This document shows positions 1 through 9,112 of a stretch of DNA of 64,000 nucleotides, in pieces. The position numbers and the translations under genes are program-made. How positions within the stretch are numbered: position 1 is the first letter of the stretch; each line of letters opens with the position of its first letter. This DNA is from Halioglobus maricola (GTDB taxonomy: Bacteria > Pseudomonadota > Gammaproteobacteria > Pseudomonadales > Halieaceae), in NCBI RefSeq assembly GCF_009388985.1, contig NZ_CP036422.1, positions 3,176,501 to 3,240,500 of the forward strand. Reading direction: 5' to 3'. A model generated the notes under the pieces. That model had not been told where the DNA came from. It did no database searches and saw nothing but the letters and a program-made list of their open reading frames with translations.

Positions 1-1
1 C

Positions 2-2755
2 ATAGTTGAGTCGCAGAATGGCCAGATTCTTGTAGCTGCGTATGGGATCGGAATTGTCTCTATATCGCAAAAATCGAGCCAAGCTACTTTGGCGTTCGAA
101 GATCAAGACATCAGCCTCAATTCTGTAACTGGAATTTCCAAAGGTCCAAATGGCACCATCTGGATAACTACAAGAAGTGATGTATTCCGCCTGCAAGCTA
201 ACCAACGAATATCGAAAATCGAACTTGGAATGACTGAGCCAAAGGAATCCGCGGAGTTGCTGTACATCACCCACACTAGAAATGGTGATACGTATCTTGG
301 AGGCTCCTTTGGTCTTGCAAAATATTCTCGCAAAACCAATTCTTTTCGCATCGATACATCTCTAATCAGGGACGAACACATTGTAGCTCTAGGTGAGGGA
401 CCGGAAAACTCTATTATTGCTGCCACACAATCTGGCCAGATCTATCAAATCCCTAGCAATTCCGCGACATCTCCATCGTCCAAAATTCTCGATGTCGAAC
501 AGGGTCTGCATATATCTAAACTAGCTACTAACAAAGAAAGGTTCTATATAGCCACCAATAGAGGAATCTACATATATTCATCAAACTTCTCTCTTTTTTC
601 TGTTATTAGATCAAAAGACTCCGCACTGGGGAATGACGCCATAATGAGCTTGCTCTTCGTCGGCGAAGACATCTGGATAGGTACATTCCAGGGGTTATTT
701 GCTGCAACAGAAAGGGAAGTCGAACTCTACAACAAGTCTAACGCAGAAATACACGACGAGGTCTTATCCTTTACACAGGATGCCGAAGACTACCTTTGGA
801 TTGGAACCTACAATGGACTTTATCGGGCCAACTTCAAGGGAGAACAACACTACCCTTTTGGAAGGATATACCAGTCGAAACTTACAGATCACCGGGTAAT
901 GTCTCTGGCCAGCGACAAGGATAAACTTTGGATAGGCTATCAAGAACACGGCGTTGATCTGGTTGACCTTAGCACGGGGAAAGTCACCCGGCCTTTACCG
1001 GAGGGTACAGAGAATTTCGCGGTCACAGCAATACTTCCTACTGAATCGAATACTGTATGGATTGCCACATACAACTTAGGACTCTACCGACTTTCAGGTC
1101 AGGTATTGAAGCGCTTCAGGTCTCTTGGCGAGCCATCAGTTACTGTAATAGCTCAAACCAGCAGTGGCTCGATTTACACCGTGACTGAAAAAAATTTGTA
1201 CCGACACAATGCTAGTACGGACGAGTTCCAAAGAGTCGACCTAGAGTTCGATTCATTGGAAGAGACACCACGAATCCTATCATTCGCTGAACATCCTAAC
1301 GGAGCCATTTTTCTAGGAACCAAAGACCACGGACTATTTGAACTAAATGGCGAGTTCCAGCATCTCACAGGACCGGTAAAAGCTATTGCAGTTTCAAAGC
1401 TCTCAATGAGCAATACAATTTATAGTATCGAGATCGACTCTACAGGCCAAATTTGGACTGCCACAGAGGAAGGAATTCGTGTTTTCAGCGCGAACAAAAA
1501 GCCACTGCGACACCTACTCGTTAGAGACGGCCTACAGGGCAACGACTTCAATTTCGGGGCTTCATTAGTCGACCGAGAAGGAAATTTGCTGTTTGGCGGA
1601 GTTAATGGATACAACAAAATTACGCCTAACAAGGTATCTACGGATATGGTTCCGCCTGTCCTCCGGATCACAAACATTCGAACTCTTTCTGATAATATTC
1701 AAACAAACTTTGAAAACAGCAATGGAAGAGCTTATCTAGATTACACTGACGAGTTCATCATGTTTCAGTTTTCGGTCTTGGACTACATCGCACATGATTC
1801 ATACAAGTATCGATATCGACTAATAGGGTTCAAAGACGAGTGGATCTACTCTGGATTCGAGCACTCAGCAACCTACACGAACTTACCTGCAGGGCTTTAT
1901 AGATTTGAGGTACAGTCGACCAACCTTTCAGGCGCCTGGACAAATAATCCAACGAAAGTTGATCTAATAGTTAACCAATCTCCTTGGTTAACTCCATGGG
2001 CGCACGGACTATATCTATTCGCATTTCTACTCTCAATTTTTGCGCTCAAGAAATTCTATGATGCCATCATTGTTCGTGAGAAGGCCTTGTCTTATGGGAG
2101 AGAAATGGCCGCCACGGCTGACACTATAGAGACTGAGCTCAATGAGCTATTTGACTCGCATCAGGACGACTTGAAAACAGTTAGGGTTTTTTACGCCGAG
2201 AGACTACGGTTACTCCAGCACGTATTTTCTAATCAAAAAGGTAAACAACGAGATGACATCCATGAATTGCTTAGTGCGTTCGAGCTTCTAGACCGCTACT
2301 GTGCCAGACAACCACTAAACCAAGGGATAGAACTCTGTAGCTTCACGGAACTAGTGATCGCACAAAATATCAGTGCTCAGAGTATTGAACCATCACTCTT
2401 GATTTCCATTAATCGGGTGCCAGAGCAATCTATTTCACTAGAAAGATCGCTTCACATCGCCATCTCGATTTTCGAGATGGTGCGTATCAACCTGTCCGAG
2501 ATCAAGAACGAGAAAAAGACAGTAAGGTACTTTGAAATTGAACTGACTTTTGAACCCCGAAAGAGAAGAGAGGTCGTCATCAGAATCAATACCTCACTAA
2601 GTCCAAAACCGGCGAACGAGCTGATCCAGGACGATCCAGCACTGGTACTAAACTCTATTTCCGAAATCACAGGCGGCCGCCTCGAAATCATTTCCAAAGA
2701 AAATTCACTGAACATGGAGACAAATATGACATTTGGAATCCCTCCACAAATCTAG
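2..2755 (+). CDS. Beta-propeller sensor protein with degenerate kinase-like C-terminus (5' end outside window)
   Basis: The frame is open to the left edge, so the true start lies outside; 917 residues are visible. The first ~570 residues are a series of short blades with the W-I-G/T-x-x-x-G-L pattern of two-component regulator propeller (Reg_prop) repeats (WIGTFQGLF, WIGTYNGLY, WIATYNLGLY, WTATEEGI). A Y_Y_Y-type beta-sandwich follows (~580-658), then one membrane helix near 665-690 (LYLFAFLLSIFALKKF) and a charged helical linker. Such proteins sense periplasmic carbohydrates or other ligands and pass the signal to a cytoplasmic kinase or output domain. Here the C-terminal ~230 residues only faintly resemble a His_KA_2/HATPase module: no convincing H-box or G-boxes, although EMVRIN and SEITGGRLEI sit where an N-box and the last ATPase strand would be. 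The gene is visibly more A+T-rich than its neighbours, with many ATA, CTA and AGA codons, which suggests acquisition by transfer. It could be a non-catalytic sensor. Confidence 0.75.
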   Translation: MVESQNGQILVAAYGIGIVSISQKSSQATLAFEDQDISLNSVTGISKGPNGTIWITTRSDVFRLQANQRISKIELGMTEPKESAELLYITHTRNGDTYLGGSFGLAKYSRKTNSFRIDTSLIRDEHIVALGEGPENSIIAATQSGQIYQIPSNSATSPSSKILDVEQGLHISKLATNKERFYIATNRGIYIYSSNFSLFSVIRSKDSALGNDAIMSLLFVGEDIWIGTFQGLFAATEREVELYNKSNAEIHDEVLSFTQDAEDYLWIGTYNGLYRANFKGEQHYPFGRIYQSKLTDHRVMSLASDKDKLWIGYQEHGVDLVDLSTGKVTRPLPEGTENFAVTAILPTESNTVWIATYNLGLYRLSGQVLKRFRSLGEPSVTVIAQTSSGSIYTVTEKNLYRHNASTDEFQRVDLEFDSLEETPRILSFAEHPNGAIFLGTKDHGLFELNGEFQHLTGPVKAIAVSKLSMSNTIYSIEIDSTGQIWTATEEGIRVFSANKKPLRHLLVRDGLQGNDFNFGASLVDREGNLLFGGVNGYNKITPNKVSTDMVPPVLRITNIRTLSDNIQTNFENSNGRAYLDYTDEFIMFQFSVLDYIAHDSYKYRYRLIGFKDEWIYSGFEHSATYTNLPAGLYRFEVQSTNLSGAWTNNPTKVDLIVNQSPWLTPWAHGLYLFAFLLSIFALKKFYDAIIVREKALSYGREMAATADTIETELNELFDSHQDDLKTVRVFYAERLRLLQHVFSNQKGKQRDDIHELLSAFELLDRYCARQPLNQGIELCSFTELVIAQNISAQSIEPSLLISINRVPEQSISLERSLHIAISIFEMVRINLSEIKNEKKTVRYFEIELTFEPRKRREVVIRINTSLSPKPANELIQDDPALVLNSISEITGGRLEIISKENSLNMETNMTFGIPPQI

Positions 2756-2829
2756 AATGACTACTTTGTATAGTAGGTTTATGAATAAACTGTCACACTA
2801 ACGTCAACAACTACGATACTGGATCGCAA

Positions 2830-3735
2830 ATGACCACCAAATCCAGACTCCAAACCTTCGGTCGCTCATGTTCCCTTGTCATCACTGGCTCTGGAGATAA
2901 TGAAGACGAACTCGTGGCAGCTGCTGAATCGGAACTGAGGCGGATTGAGAGTAAGTTCTGCTCTTATCAGCAGAGTTCGCTCGTTAGTCAGATTAACCAG
3001 GCGGCGGGGACAGGTGCCTTTGTTGAACTGGATGCTGAGGCGCGCGGTTTGTTCGACTTCGCCTCACGCCTTTGGGGGCAAAGCAATCATGTTTTCGACC
3101 CTACTACCCGCTTGCTGCAGAATTGCTACTCGGAAGGTGGTGAACTCATCGCCACTGAATCTCAGTTGCAGCAGCTGCTATTAATCATTGGTTGGTCCAA
3201 GCTTGAGGTCACAGACCAAGGTGCGAGGCTCGCGCACACGGGCATGCTGATAGATCTCAACAGCATCGTGTGTGCCTATGCCGTCGACGCGGTGCGCAAA
3301 CTCCTGACCAAAAAAGGCGTCACCAGCGCCCTGATCGAGCTTGATCAGGATGTCGCGACGATCGGCAAAGCCGCAGACGGTGCGAACTGGCTGGTGGGTG
3401 TACGCCATCCGCAGGGCGCACGCACTGCGATTGCCCGGATCAAGGTTAACAATGCCGGTTTTACCCGGCGTGGTGACTTCGAAAAACGCATTGCGTTCAA
3501 GGGCGAAAATTTCGGCCGGGGCCTGAGCCCGGTAGACGGCCACCCTGTGCCGGGGCTTCTCAGTGTGATGGTCGTCGCCGAGAATTGTCTCGCCGCCTGT
3601 GGTGCAGCCAGCATCGCAAGGCTCAAAACTGAAAAAGCCGCGATGCAGTGGCTGGATGCTATCGGGATGAAGTGGCTCGCTATCGACAGGGATCTAAACT
3701 GCCATGGGCCGCTCGCGCCGGGCGACGGCTACTAG
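2830..3735 (+). CDS. ApbE-like protein, probably catalytically impaired
   Basis: This 301-residue protein matches the ApbE fold (FAD:protein FMN transferase) along its length. The N-terminal part has the family pattern for the flavin pocket (KFCSYQQSSLVSQINQ), then HVFDPTTRLL, a central DLNSIVCAYAVD block and a C-terminal block around ENCLAACGAAS. Active ApbE enzymes attach FMN to Thr or Ser of redox proteins such as Nqr and Rnf subunits, using Mg2+. Several normally conserved positions are changed here. The KGYAVD lysine-glycine is CA near residue 148. The usual GGD is DQD. The ADalaT metal-binding motif is ACGAAS near residue 256, losing both Asp and Thr. The fold assignment is fairly secure; the enzymatic activity is doubtful. 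The last four bases overlap the convergent crotonase gene. The start ATG has only a weak upstream purine stretch. Confidence 0.75.
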   Translation: MTTKSRLQTFGRSCSLVITGSGDNEDELVAAAESELRRIESKFCSYQQSSLVSQINQAAGTGAFVELDAEARGLFDFASRLWGQSNHVFDPTTRLLQNCYSEGGELIATESQLQQLLLIIGWSKLEVTDQGARLAHTGMLIDLNSIVCAYAVDAVRKLLTKKGVTSALIELDQDVATIGKAADGANWLVGVRHPQGARTAIARIKVNNAGFTRRGDFEKRIAFKGENFGRGLSPVDGHPVPGLLSVMVVAENCLAACGAASIARLKTEKAAMQWLDAIGMKWLAIDRDLNCHGPLAPGDGY

Positions 3736-4490
3736 CTTCCTGTGAAATCTGGCGCGCGCTTCTCGCGTTGCGCTGCAAATCCTTCCTGCAGGTCATCAGA
3801 TTCCAGGCACCTGTGTGAGAGCACGCTGGCGGCCTCAGGATCGATGCCTGCGCCGGCAGCTTGCTGCAGAATTTCTTTCATAGCACGTACCGCCAGTGGC
3901 GCAAGACCGGCAATGTGCTGAGCGAGTTCCTGGGTCTTCTCAACCCGTTCTGAAGGCGCAACTAAATGATCGACAAAGCCAATCTCGAGCATGGCCTGCG
4001 CCGAGAACTGCTCAGACGCCACCAGGATACGCTTGGCCAAGTTGACTCCCAGACGCTCCACAAATCGGTTAATGCCGCTGATCGGGTAACACAGGCCGAT
4101 GGCGGCAGCGGGAACCCGCATTCGGCTTCCCTCTATACCGATACGGAAGTCGCAGCTCAGGGCCAGCTCCACCCCACCGCCGAATACATTGCCATTGAGG
4201 GACGCAATCGTGGGTATAGGCAGGTGCGCCAGCATATCTGTAGTGGCCTGGAAGTGGTCGCCACTGATTTTGCCGGCACCCAGTTCGTTCAGCGCCGCAC
4301 CCGCACAGAAGGTCTTCTCCCCTGCCCCGGTCACGACCAGTACCCGCACATCGCGGTCGGCTTCTACTTCACGGAGGTAGCCCTGAATCGCTTCCAGTTC
4401 TTCCTGACCAAGGGAGTTGTGCTTTTCGGGTTTATTCAGGGTAAGTTCAGCAACATGGCCGCTGCGGCGATAGAGAATAGTGTCAGTCAT
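3732..4490 (-). CDS. Enoyl-CoA hydratase/isomerase family protein (crotonase)
   Basis: A 252-residue crotonase-superfamily protein beginning MTDTILYRRSG; an in-frame start 13 codons upstream exists but adds residues without family similarity. The oxyanion-hole segments are clear: CAGAALNEL near residue 62 and NGNVFGGGVELALSCDFRI near 100-117. Rat mitochondrial enoyl-CoA hydratase uses two glutamates. The first (GGGVE, residue 109) is present. The second, in the family pattern PExxxG, is Ala-128 here (PAAAIG). It is therefore unlikely to be a standard hydratase and may be an isomerase, a decarboxylase-like or a thioester-handling enzyme acting on a CoA substrate in the cytoplasm. It is divergent from tag and convergent with the ApbE-like gene, so it is probably a single transcription unit. 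Confidence 0.85.
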   Translation of the reverse strand: MTDTILYRRSGHVAELTLNKPEKHNSLGQEELEAIQGYLREVEADRDVRVLVVTGAGEKTFCAGAALNELGAGKISGDHFQATTDMLAHLPIPTIASLNGNVFGGGVELALSCDFRIGIEGSRMRVPAAAIGLCYPISGINRFVERLGVNLAKRILVASEQFSAQAMLEIGFVDHLVAPSERVEKTQELAQHIAGLAPLAVRAMKEILQQAAGAGIDPEAASVLSHRCLESDDLQEGFAAQREKRAPDFTGS

Positions 4491-4609
4491 TGCGGTTTCA
4501 ACAGCGTGAGGGGACGCAAAGTTTGGCACAGCCCGGTTCGCTACACCAGTACTCGCTAGACAGCACCGTGGAGCGGGACCATACTGCTACCCCACACGGA
4601 GAGATGACC

Positions 4610-5194
4610 ATGACCAAGCGCTGCACATGGTGCGGAGATGACCCTTTATACGTCAAGTACCACGACGAGGAGTGGGGAGTGCCAGTGTGGGACGATGAGA
4701 CCTTGTTTGAGTTTCTCATTCTGGAAGGCGCCCAGGCGGGGCTTTCCTGGATCACCATCCTGCGCAAGCGCGAGGGCTACCGCACGCTGTTCGATAACTT
4801 CGACGCCAAAAAAATCGCTCGCTATCGCGACAGTAAACTCGACAAAATCCTGCTGGACCCGGCGATCATCCGCAACAAGCTGAAGGTATACGGTGCACGC
4901 AAGAATGCGCGCGCTTTTCTAGAGACCCAGGCCGAGTTCGGCAGCTTCGCCAACTATATGTGGGATTTCGTCGACGGGACGCCCATTCAGAACCGCTGGA
5001 AGAGTATGAAACAGGTTCCAGCGACTACGCCTATCTCAGATGCCATCAGCAAAGACATGAAAAAGCGCGGCTTCACTTTCGTAGGCTCAACCATTATGTA
5101 CGCTCACATGCAGGCCACCGGCATGGTGAATGACCACACCACAGATTGCTATCGCCACAAGGAATGCGCTGCGCTGGGCAAGAAGGCCCGCTGA
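4610..5194 (+). CDS. tag: DNA-3-methyladenine glycosylase I
   Basis: Tag removes 3-methyladenine from alkylated DNA, starting base-excision repair in the cytoplasm. The 194-residue product matches the length of E. coli Tag and carries its signature: CTWCGDDPLYVKYHDEEWG at the N-terminus, QAGLSWITILRKRE in the middle, and KKRGFTFVGSTIMYAHMQA-x-G-x-VNDH at the C-terminus. The Cys/His residues of the zinc site (N-terminal Cys, YHDEEW His, NDHTTDC His and Cys) are present. Two starts six bases apart are possible (4604 and 4610). I prefer 4610 because GGAG lies at a better distance from it; the frame continues upstream but that part is not Tag-like. The stop codon directly abuts the ATG of the MATE exporter, so the two are cotranscribed. 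Confidence 0.93.
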   Translation: MTKRCTWCGDDPLYVKYHDEEWGVPVWDDETLFEFLILEGAQAGLSWITILRKREGYRTLFDNFDAKKIARYRDSKLDKILLDPAIIRNKLKVYGARKNARAFLETQAEFGSFANYMWDFVDGTPIQNRWKSMKQVPATTPISDAISKDMKKRGFTFVGSTIMYAHMQATGMVNDHTTDCYRHKECAALGKKAR

Positions 5195-6538
5195 ATGCCT
5201 GCTGATTCGCAAGACTCTGGCTCCACCAGCCGCCGCGTCTGGCAGCTTGCCTGGCCCACTATCATCTCCAACCTGCTGTTCACCACGGTAGGTTTTCTGC
5301 ATATCAAGATCGCATCGCCACTTGGCGCCAGCGCCGTAGCGGCCGTAACGACCGGCCACCGGGTCTTCTTCCTGATCCAGGCGGTACTCATGGGCCTGTC
5401 TGTGGCCACGGCAGCGGTGGTAGCCCGCAACTGGGGGGCCCAACAGCCGTCAGAAGCGGCGATGGCCACCTGGACATCTATGGCCATGGCCGTGTTCTTC
5501 GGCTTTGTACTGGGCCTGCCAGCGCTCCTGGTACCGGAAGTCATCGTGGGCTGGTTTGGCCTGGATGCCGAGACCACTGCCTCGGCAGCCAGCTTCATAT
5601 TCTGGCTGGGGCTATTCAATGTGTTCTCTGCCTTGAACACGATTCTTTCCACGGCCCTGCGCTCAACAGGCGATGTGATTACCCCACTGTTGTTTCTTTT
5701 TTGTAGCTCGGTGCTGAATATAATCGCAGCCTGGGTACTGGCCACCGGGGTCGGCGGCTTACCCGCCTTCGGGGTTCAGGGTATCGGCCTGGGAGGGAGT
5801 GCAGCCGCCGCAATTATTACCACAGTCTTTATCGCCATCTGGTGGCGTGGCGCGTTTAACATCAAGCCAGTCAAGCGGCTGCGCATTAATGTGCTCACAG
5901 CCCGCCAGCTCGTGAGCATCGGCATTCCTTCTGTCGTAGAGCAGGGCTTCGTCCAGACAGCGTTTCTCGTGTTCTTCGGTCTGGTCGCCACCTACGGTAC
6001 CAAGGCCTACGCCGCCTATGGCATAGGCATCAGCCTGGTATCGTTTTCCATCGTGATCGGTTTTGGCTTTGGCATCGCGGCGGCAACCCTCGTAGGACAA
6101 CAACTCGGTGCCGGCAAGCCCGAACTGGCAATGAAGGCGGGATGGCGCGGCCTGCGAATGGCGTTAATCGCGATGGTATCGCTCTCCATCGTGATGGCTT
6201 TCTATGCCGGTGAGCTCGCGACTTTCATGATTGAAGACACGGAGGCTGCCGAGTTCACCACCGCGTTTATCTACGTGATTGCGCTATGTCAGCCGCTGAT
6301 GGCTGTCGATGCGGCGATTGGCGGCGCTCTGCGCGGTGCTGGCGATACGCGCTTCCCACTGCTGGCAACGGTGAGCGGCATCATGATGGGGCGTTTACTG
6401 CCCGCCAGCCTTATTCTCATGATGGAGCTATCGATCTACTGGATGTTCCTGGTGATGTTCCTGGACTACCTGATCAAGGCCATCCTTTTGTTGTGGCGCT
6501 ATCGGTCACGCAAGTGGATGCAGGTCAAAGTGCGCTAG
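5195..6538 (+). CDS. MATE family efflux transporter
   Basis: A 447-residue inner-membrane protein with about twelve hydrophobic segments in two similar halves, typical of MATE (multidrug and toxin extrusion) transporters. Family features visible are an N-terminal WQLAWPTIISNLLFTTVGF helix, G-rich TM loops, and the second-half segment IGIPSVVEQGFVQTAF followed by GIAAATLVGQQLGAGKP, the repeat of the conserved VAxxxGQxxGA pattern. These exporters use Na+ or H+ gradients to expel cationic compounds; the substrate cannot be read from sequence. The ATG follows the tag stop codon without a gap, with AAGAAGG as ribosome-binding site inside tag. The 3' end overlaps the convergent phosphatase gene by four bases. 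Confidence 0.92.
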   Translation: MPADSQDSGSTSRRVWQLAWPTIISNLLFTTVGFLHIKIASPLGASAVAAVTTGHRVFFLIQAVLMGLSVATAAVVARNWGAQQPSEAAMATWTSMAMAVFFGFVLGLPALLVPEVIVGWFGLDAETTASAASFIFWLGLFNVFSALNTILSTALRSTGDVITPLLFLFCSSVLNIIAAWVLATGVGGLPAFGVQGIGLGGSAAAAIITTVFIAIWWRGAFNIKPVKRLRINVLTARQLVSIGIPSVVEQGFVQTAFLVFFGLVATYGTKAYAAYGIGISLVSFSIVIGFGFGIAAATLVGQQLGAGKPELAMKAGWRGLRMALIAMVSLSIVMAFYAGELATFMIEDTEAAEFTTAFIYVIALCQPLMAVDAAIGGALRGAGDTRFPLLATVSGIMMGRLLPASLILMMELSIYWMFLVMFLDYLIKAILLLWRYRSRKWMQVKVR

Positions 6539-7242
6539 CGGTAACTGACCAGGTTCTCGCCCTTCTCAAGGCTTAACATTTGCAGAAATGAGCGATCGTT
6601 AAAGTAGGACAGGGAAACGTTGTCGCCGCTGTAGAATAATTGGGTCACTGAACAATTGAAGATAGGTTCGTAAAACTCGTACACCTTTTCACCGGGCAAG
6701 CCCAGGACATGGGCTACCAGCGTCGCTATGGTGCCGCCTGAGGTAAAAATTCCTATCGTCTTGCCAGAGCCTTCATTCGCCATAACCTCGCGCAAGGCCG
6801 AGTGCGCCTTGCTGGAGTAATCCTCCCAGGTCTGGATACCATAGTGAGCGCAGTCGTTGCTGACCCAGTAGTTAAAGACCGCACGGATGATTTTCTGATA
6901 GTCCTTGCTGACAAGCTTTTCACTGGACATCAGGCGAGCGAGTTCATCATTCTCTTTCGCTAACACCACTGCCAACTCACGCACTTGTTCGTCGTTATCG
7001 ACCTCGTTAAAACGGGGGTCGATATGATGTGGCACGCCCTCAGCCTGCCCTGCCAGTGCGCGAGCACAGGTCTCCCGCTGGCGCGAAAGGTCGCCACTAT
7101 AAGCGGCGTCCAGTTTAATTCCCACGCTCACCAGATACTCTGCCGTGGCATCCGCCTGACGCTGACCAAGCTCCGACAGCTGATCATAATTGGCCGCGCC
7201 AAAGGACGCCTGTCCGTGGCGAATCAGATAAATCGTTGCCAT
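6535..7242 (-). CDS. Histidine phosphatase (phosphoglycerate-mutase-like) family protein
   Basis: This 235-residue protein begins MATIYLIRHGQASFG, the RHG catalytic motif of the histidine phosphatase superfamily, with the phosphorylated His at residue 9. The second histidine-containing motif is less clear (FTSGGTIATLVAHVLG replaces the usual SHG). The superfamily contains phosphoglycerate mutases, phosphatases of small metabolites and phosphoprotein phosphatases; the substrate is not predictable. It is the last gene of a five-gene minus-strand operon, its ATG overlapping the SDR stop codon by one base (TGATG), so it is translationally coupled. In this context it may act on a coenzyme-A or sugar-phosphate intermediate, but that is a guess. 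Confidence 0.85.
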   Translation of the reverse strand: MATIYLIRHGQASFGAANYDQLSELGQRQADATAEYLVSVGIKLDAAYSGDLSRQRETCARALAGQAEGVPHHIDPRFNEVDNDEQVRELAVVLAKENDELARLMSSEKLVSKDYQKIIRAVFNYWVSNDCAHYGIQTWEDYSSKAHSALREVMANEGSGKTIGIFTSGGTIATLVAHVLGLPGEKVYEFYEPIFNCSVTQLFYSGDNVSLSYFNDRSFLQMLSLEKGENLVSYR

Positions 7243-8051
7243 CAGCTCGTTCCCAGATTCAGCATGCGGCGCATCTTGCGCATTCCGCCGATCCAGCGGC
7301 CATAGTCTTTTGCTTTGTTGGCGCGGTACTGCGCCACTTCCGGGTGCGGCAGAATCAGAAACTCGTCCTCCGCCAGCCCCTGAATCACAGACGCGGCAAC
7401 AACCTCGGGGCTGATCACGCCATCCACTCCGGCTGTGCCACCCACCATGTCGCCATCGCTGTCGTCACCGACACCCACCATTCGGGTGGCCACCGCCTGG
7501 GGGCATAACACCGACACCTTGATGCCGTCGTCGCCGTGCGTGATAGCCAGCGATTCAGCGAAGCCAATAGCCGCGTGCTTGGTCGTGGAGTAAGCTGCAT
7601 CACCGATCTGGCTCAAAAGGCCAGCCGCTGAAGCAGTATTGAGAAAATAGCCTTCTCCCCTCTCGAGCATGCCAGGCAGACACGCCCGTGCAGCATAGAC
7701 ATGCGACATCACATGGATGTCCCACATGGCTTGCCAGGTTTCATTGGGCGCTGAGGTTGCCCACCATGGCTCACCATCGAGAGCGATGATGCCGGCGTTG
7801 CTGCAAAACAGGTCAATGCGTCCGTACTTCTGCTCCACGTCGGACACCATAGCGGCAATCGCCGCCTCGTCCCGCACATTCACCTCATAGGCATCAGCAT
7901 CGATCGTCGCTGCAAACGCGCGGGCGTTATCGCCTTCAAGGTCTGCTACCACTACCTTTTGTGCGCCTTCGCGATGAAAGCGCTCACACAGGGCGCGGCC
8001 GATACCGTTCGCGCCCCCGGTGACAATAACGACCTTGCCGGCCAACTCCAT
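7242..8051 (-). CDS. Short-chain dehydrogenase/reductase (SDR)
   Basis: A 269-residue classical SDR. The Rossmann nucleotide-binding motif TGGANGIG is at residues ~11-18, NAG follows near 92, and the catalytic Ser...YSTTK motif is present (TASAAGLLSQIGDAAYSTTK). These enzymes oxidise or reduce hydroxy/keto groups with NAD(P)H. An acidic residue after the second strand (VVADLEG) suggests preference for NAD(H). The start codon overlaps the stop of the LLM oxidoreductase by one base, and its own stop overlaps the phosphatase start, which shows a tightly coupled operon. Together with two acyl-CoA dehydrogenases it probably handles a hydroxyacyl or cyclic alcohol intermediate in degradation of a lipid or terpenoid; the substrate is unknown. 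Confidence 0.9.
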   Translation of the reverse strand: MELAGKVVIVTGGANGIGRALCERFHREGAQKVVVADLEGDNARAFAATIDADAYEVNVRDEAAIAAMVSDVEQKYGRIDLFCSNAGIIALDGEPWWATSAPNETWQAMWDIHVMSHVYAARACLPGMLERGEGYFLNTASAAGLLSQIGDAAYSTTKHAAIGFAESLAITHGDDGIKVSVLCPQAVATRMVGVGDDSDGDMVGGTAGVDGVISPEVVAASVIQGLAEDEFLILPHPEVAQYRANKAKDYGRWIGGMRKMRRMLNLGTS

Positions 8052-9085
8052 CAGAGCATTTCCTGGGCCAGCAATTCCAGAACTTCGGGGTCATGGACGC
8101 CAAGCAGCATAGTGCCGACTTCGCCGCGCTTGCCCGCTTCTTTCCAGGGCTGCAGACGGTCGCGAATACGGTCCTTGGAACCGACCAGAGAAACCTCGTC
8201 CAGCAGTTCGTTGGGCACTGCTGCTGCAGCTTCGGCCTGCTTGCCGTCCAGGTAGAGGTCCTGAATCTTCTTGGCCGCGTCGCCATAGCCCAGGCGAGTG
8301 GCATAGTCGTTGTAGAAGTTCTTGTCGCGTGCGCCCATGCCACCGATATACAGGGCCAGCCAGGGGCGCAGGGAATCGAATGCGGCGTCCAGATCGTCAT
8401 TCATAGCTACCGATACAAACGGCGCGATGTCGAAGTCTTTCAGGGTGCGACCGCTCTTCTCGAGACCAGTGCCGATATGATCACCAATTACCCCGTACTT
8501 GTTCGGGTCCATCCACACCGGAAATACGCCATCGGCTACTTCACCTGCACAGCGCAGGCCGGCGGGAGTGATTGACGCGGTGTAAATCGGGATATCCGGG
8601 CTGCCATCCAGAATGGACTTCAACGGCTTGCCCATACCGGTAGTGCCCTCACCCTTGTTCGGCATTTGATACATCTTGCCATCAAATTCCACGGGGCCGG
8701 ACCGCTCAAAAATCTTGCGCACAATCTGGATGTATTCCCGGGTGCGGGTCACAGGCTTGCCGTAGGGCACACCATGCCAGCCTTCTACCACCTGCGGACC
8801 AGAGGCACCAAGGCCCATGATGAAACGGCCATCGGAAAGCTGGTCAAGGGACATGGCTGTCATGGCCGCCATGGCAGGTGTGCGAGCAGGCATCTGCATG
8901 ATCGCGGTACCTACCTTGATCTTTGATGTCTGCGCCAGAATCCAGGACGCGGTAGTGATGGAGTCGTTGCCATAGGCCTCGGCGGTCCATACCGAGTCGT
9001 AGCCCATGGATTCCGCCTGTTTAATCAGATCCATGGGAATATGTATTTGCTTGCCGGAATAGCCGAGCAGGAAGCCTAGTTTCAT
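8051..9085 (-). CDS. LLM-class (luciferase-like) flavin-dependent oxidoreductase
   Basis: The 344-residue product has the TIM-barrel signature of luciferase-like monooxygenases/F420-dependent reductases: MKLGFLLGYSG at the start, GYDSVWTAEAYGND, KVGTAIMQMPARTPAMAAMTA, LSDGRFIMGLGASGPQVVEGWHG and a late DGVFPVW. It probably uses FMNH2 or F420 to oxidise or reduce a carbonyl or alcohol; cofactor and substrate cannot be decided. A GGAG ribosome-binding site lies eight bases before the ATG. The gene sits between an acyl-CoA dehydrogenase pair upstream and an SDR downstream, an arrangement seen in lipid and steroid catabolism clusters of actinobacteria and marine gammaproteobacteria. Confidence 0.9.
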   Translation of the reverse strand: MKLGFLLGYSGKQIHIPMDLIKQAESMGYDSVWTAEAYGNDSITTASWILAQTSKIKVGTAIMQMPARTPAMAAMTAMSLDQLSDGRFIMGLGASGPQVVEGWHGVPYGKPVTRTREYIQIVRKIFERSGPVEFDGKMYQMPNKGEGTTGMGKPLKSILDGSPDIPIYTASITPAGLRCAGEVADGVFPVWMDPNKYGVIGDHIGTGLEKSGRTLKDFDIAPFVSVAMNDDLDAAFDSLRPWLALYIGGMGARDKNFYNDYATRLGYGDAAKKIQDLYLDGKQAEAAAAVPNELLDEVSLVGSKDRIRDRLQPWKEAGKRGEVGTMLLGVHDPEVLELLAQEML

Positions 9086-9112
9086 TGGAGTTCTCCTTTG
9101 ATGGGACAGCTA

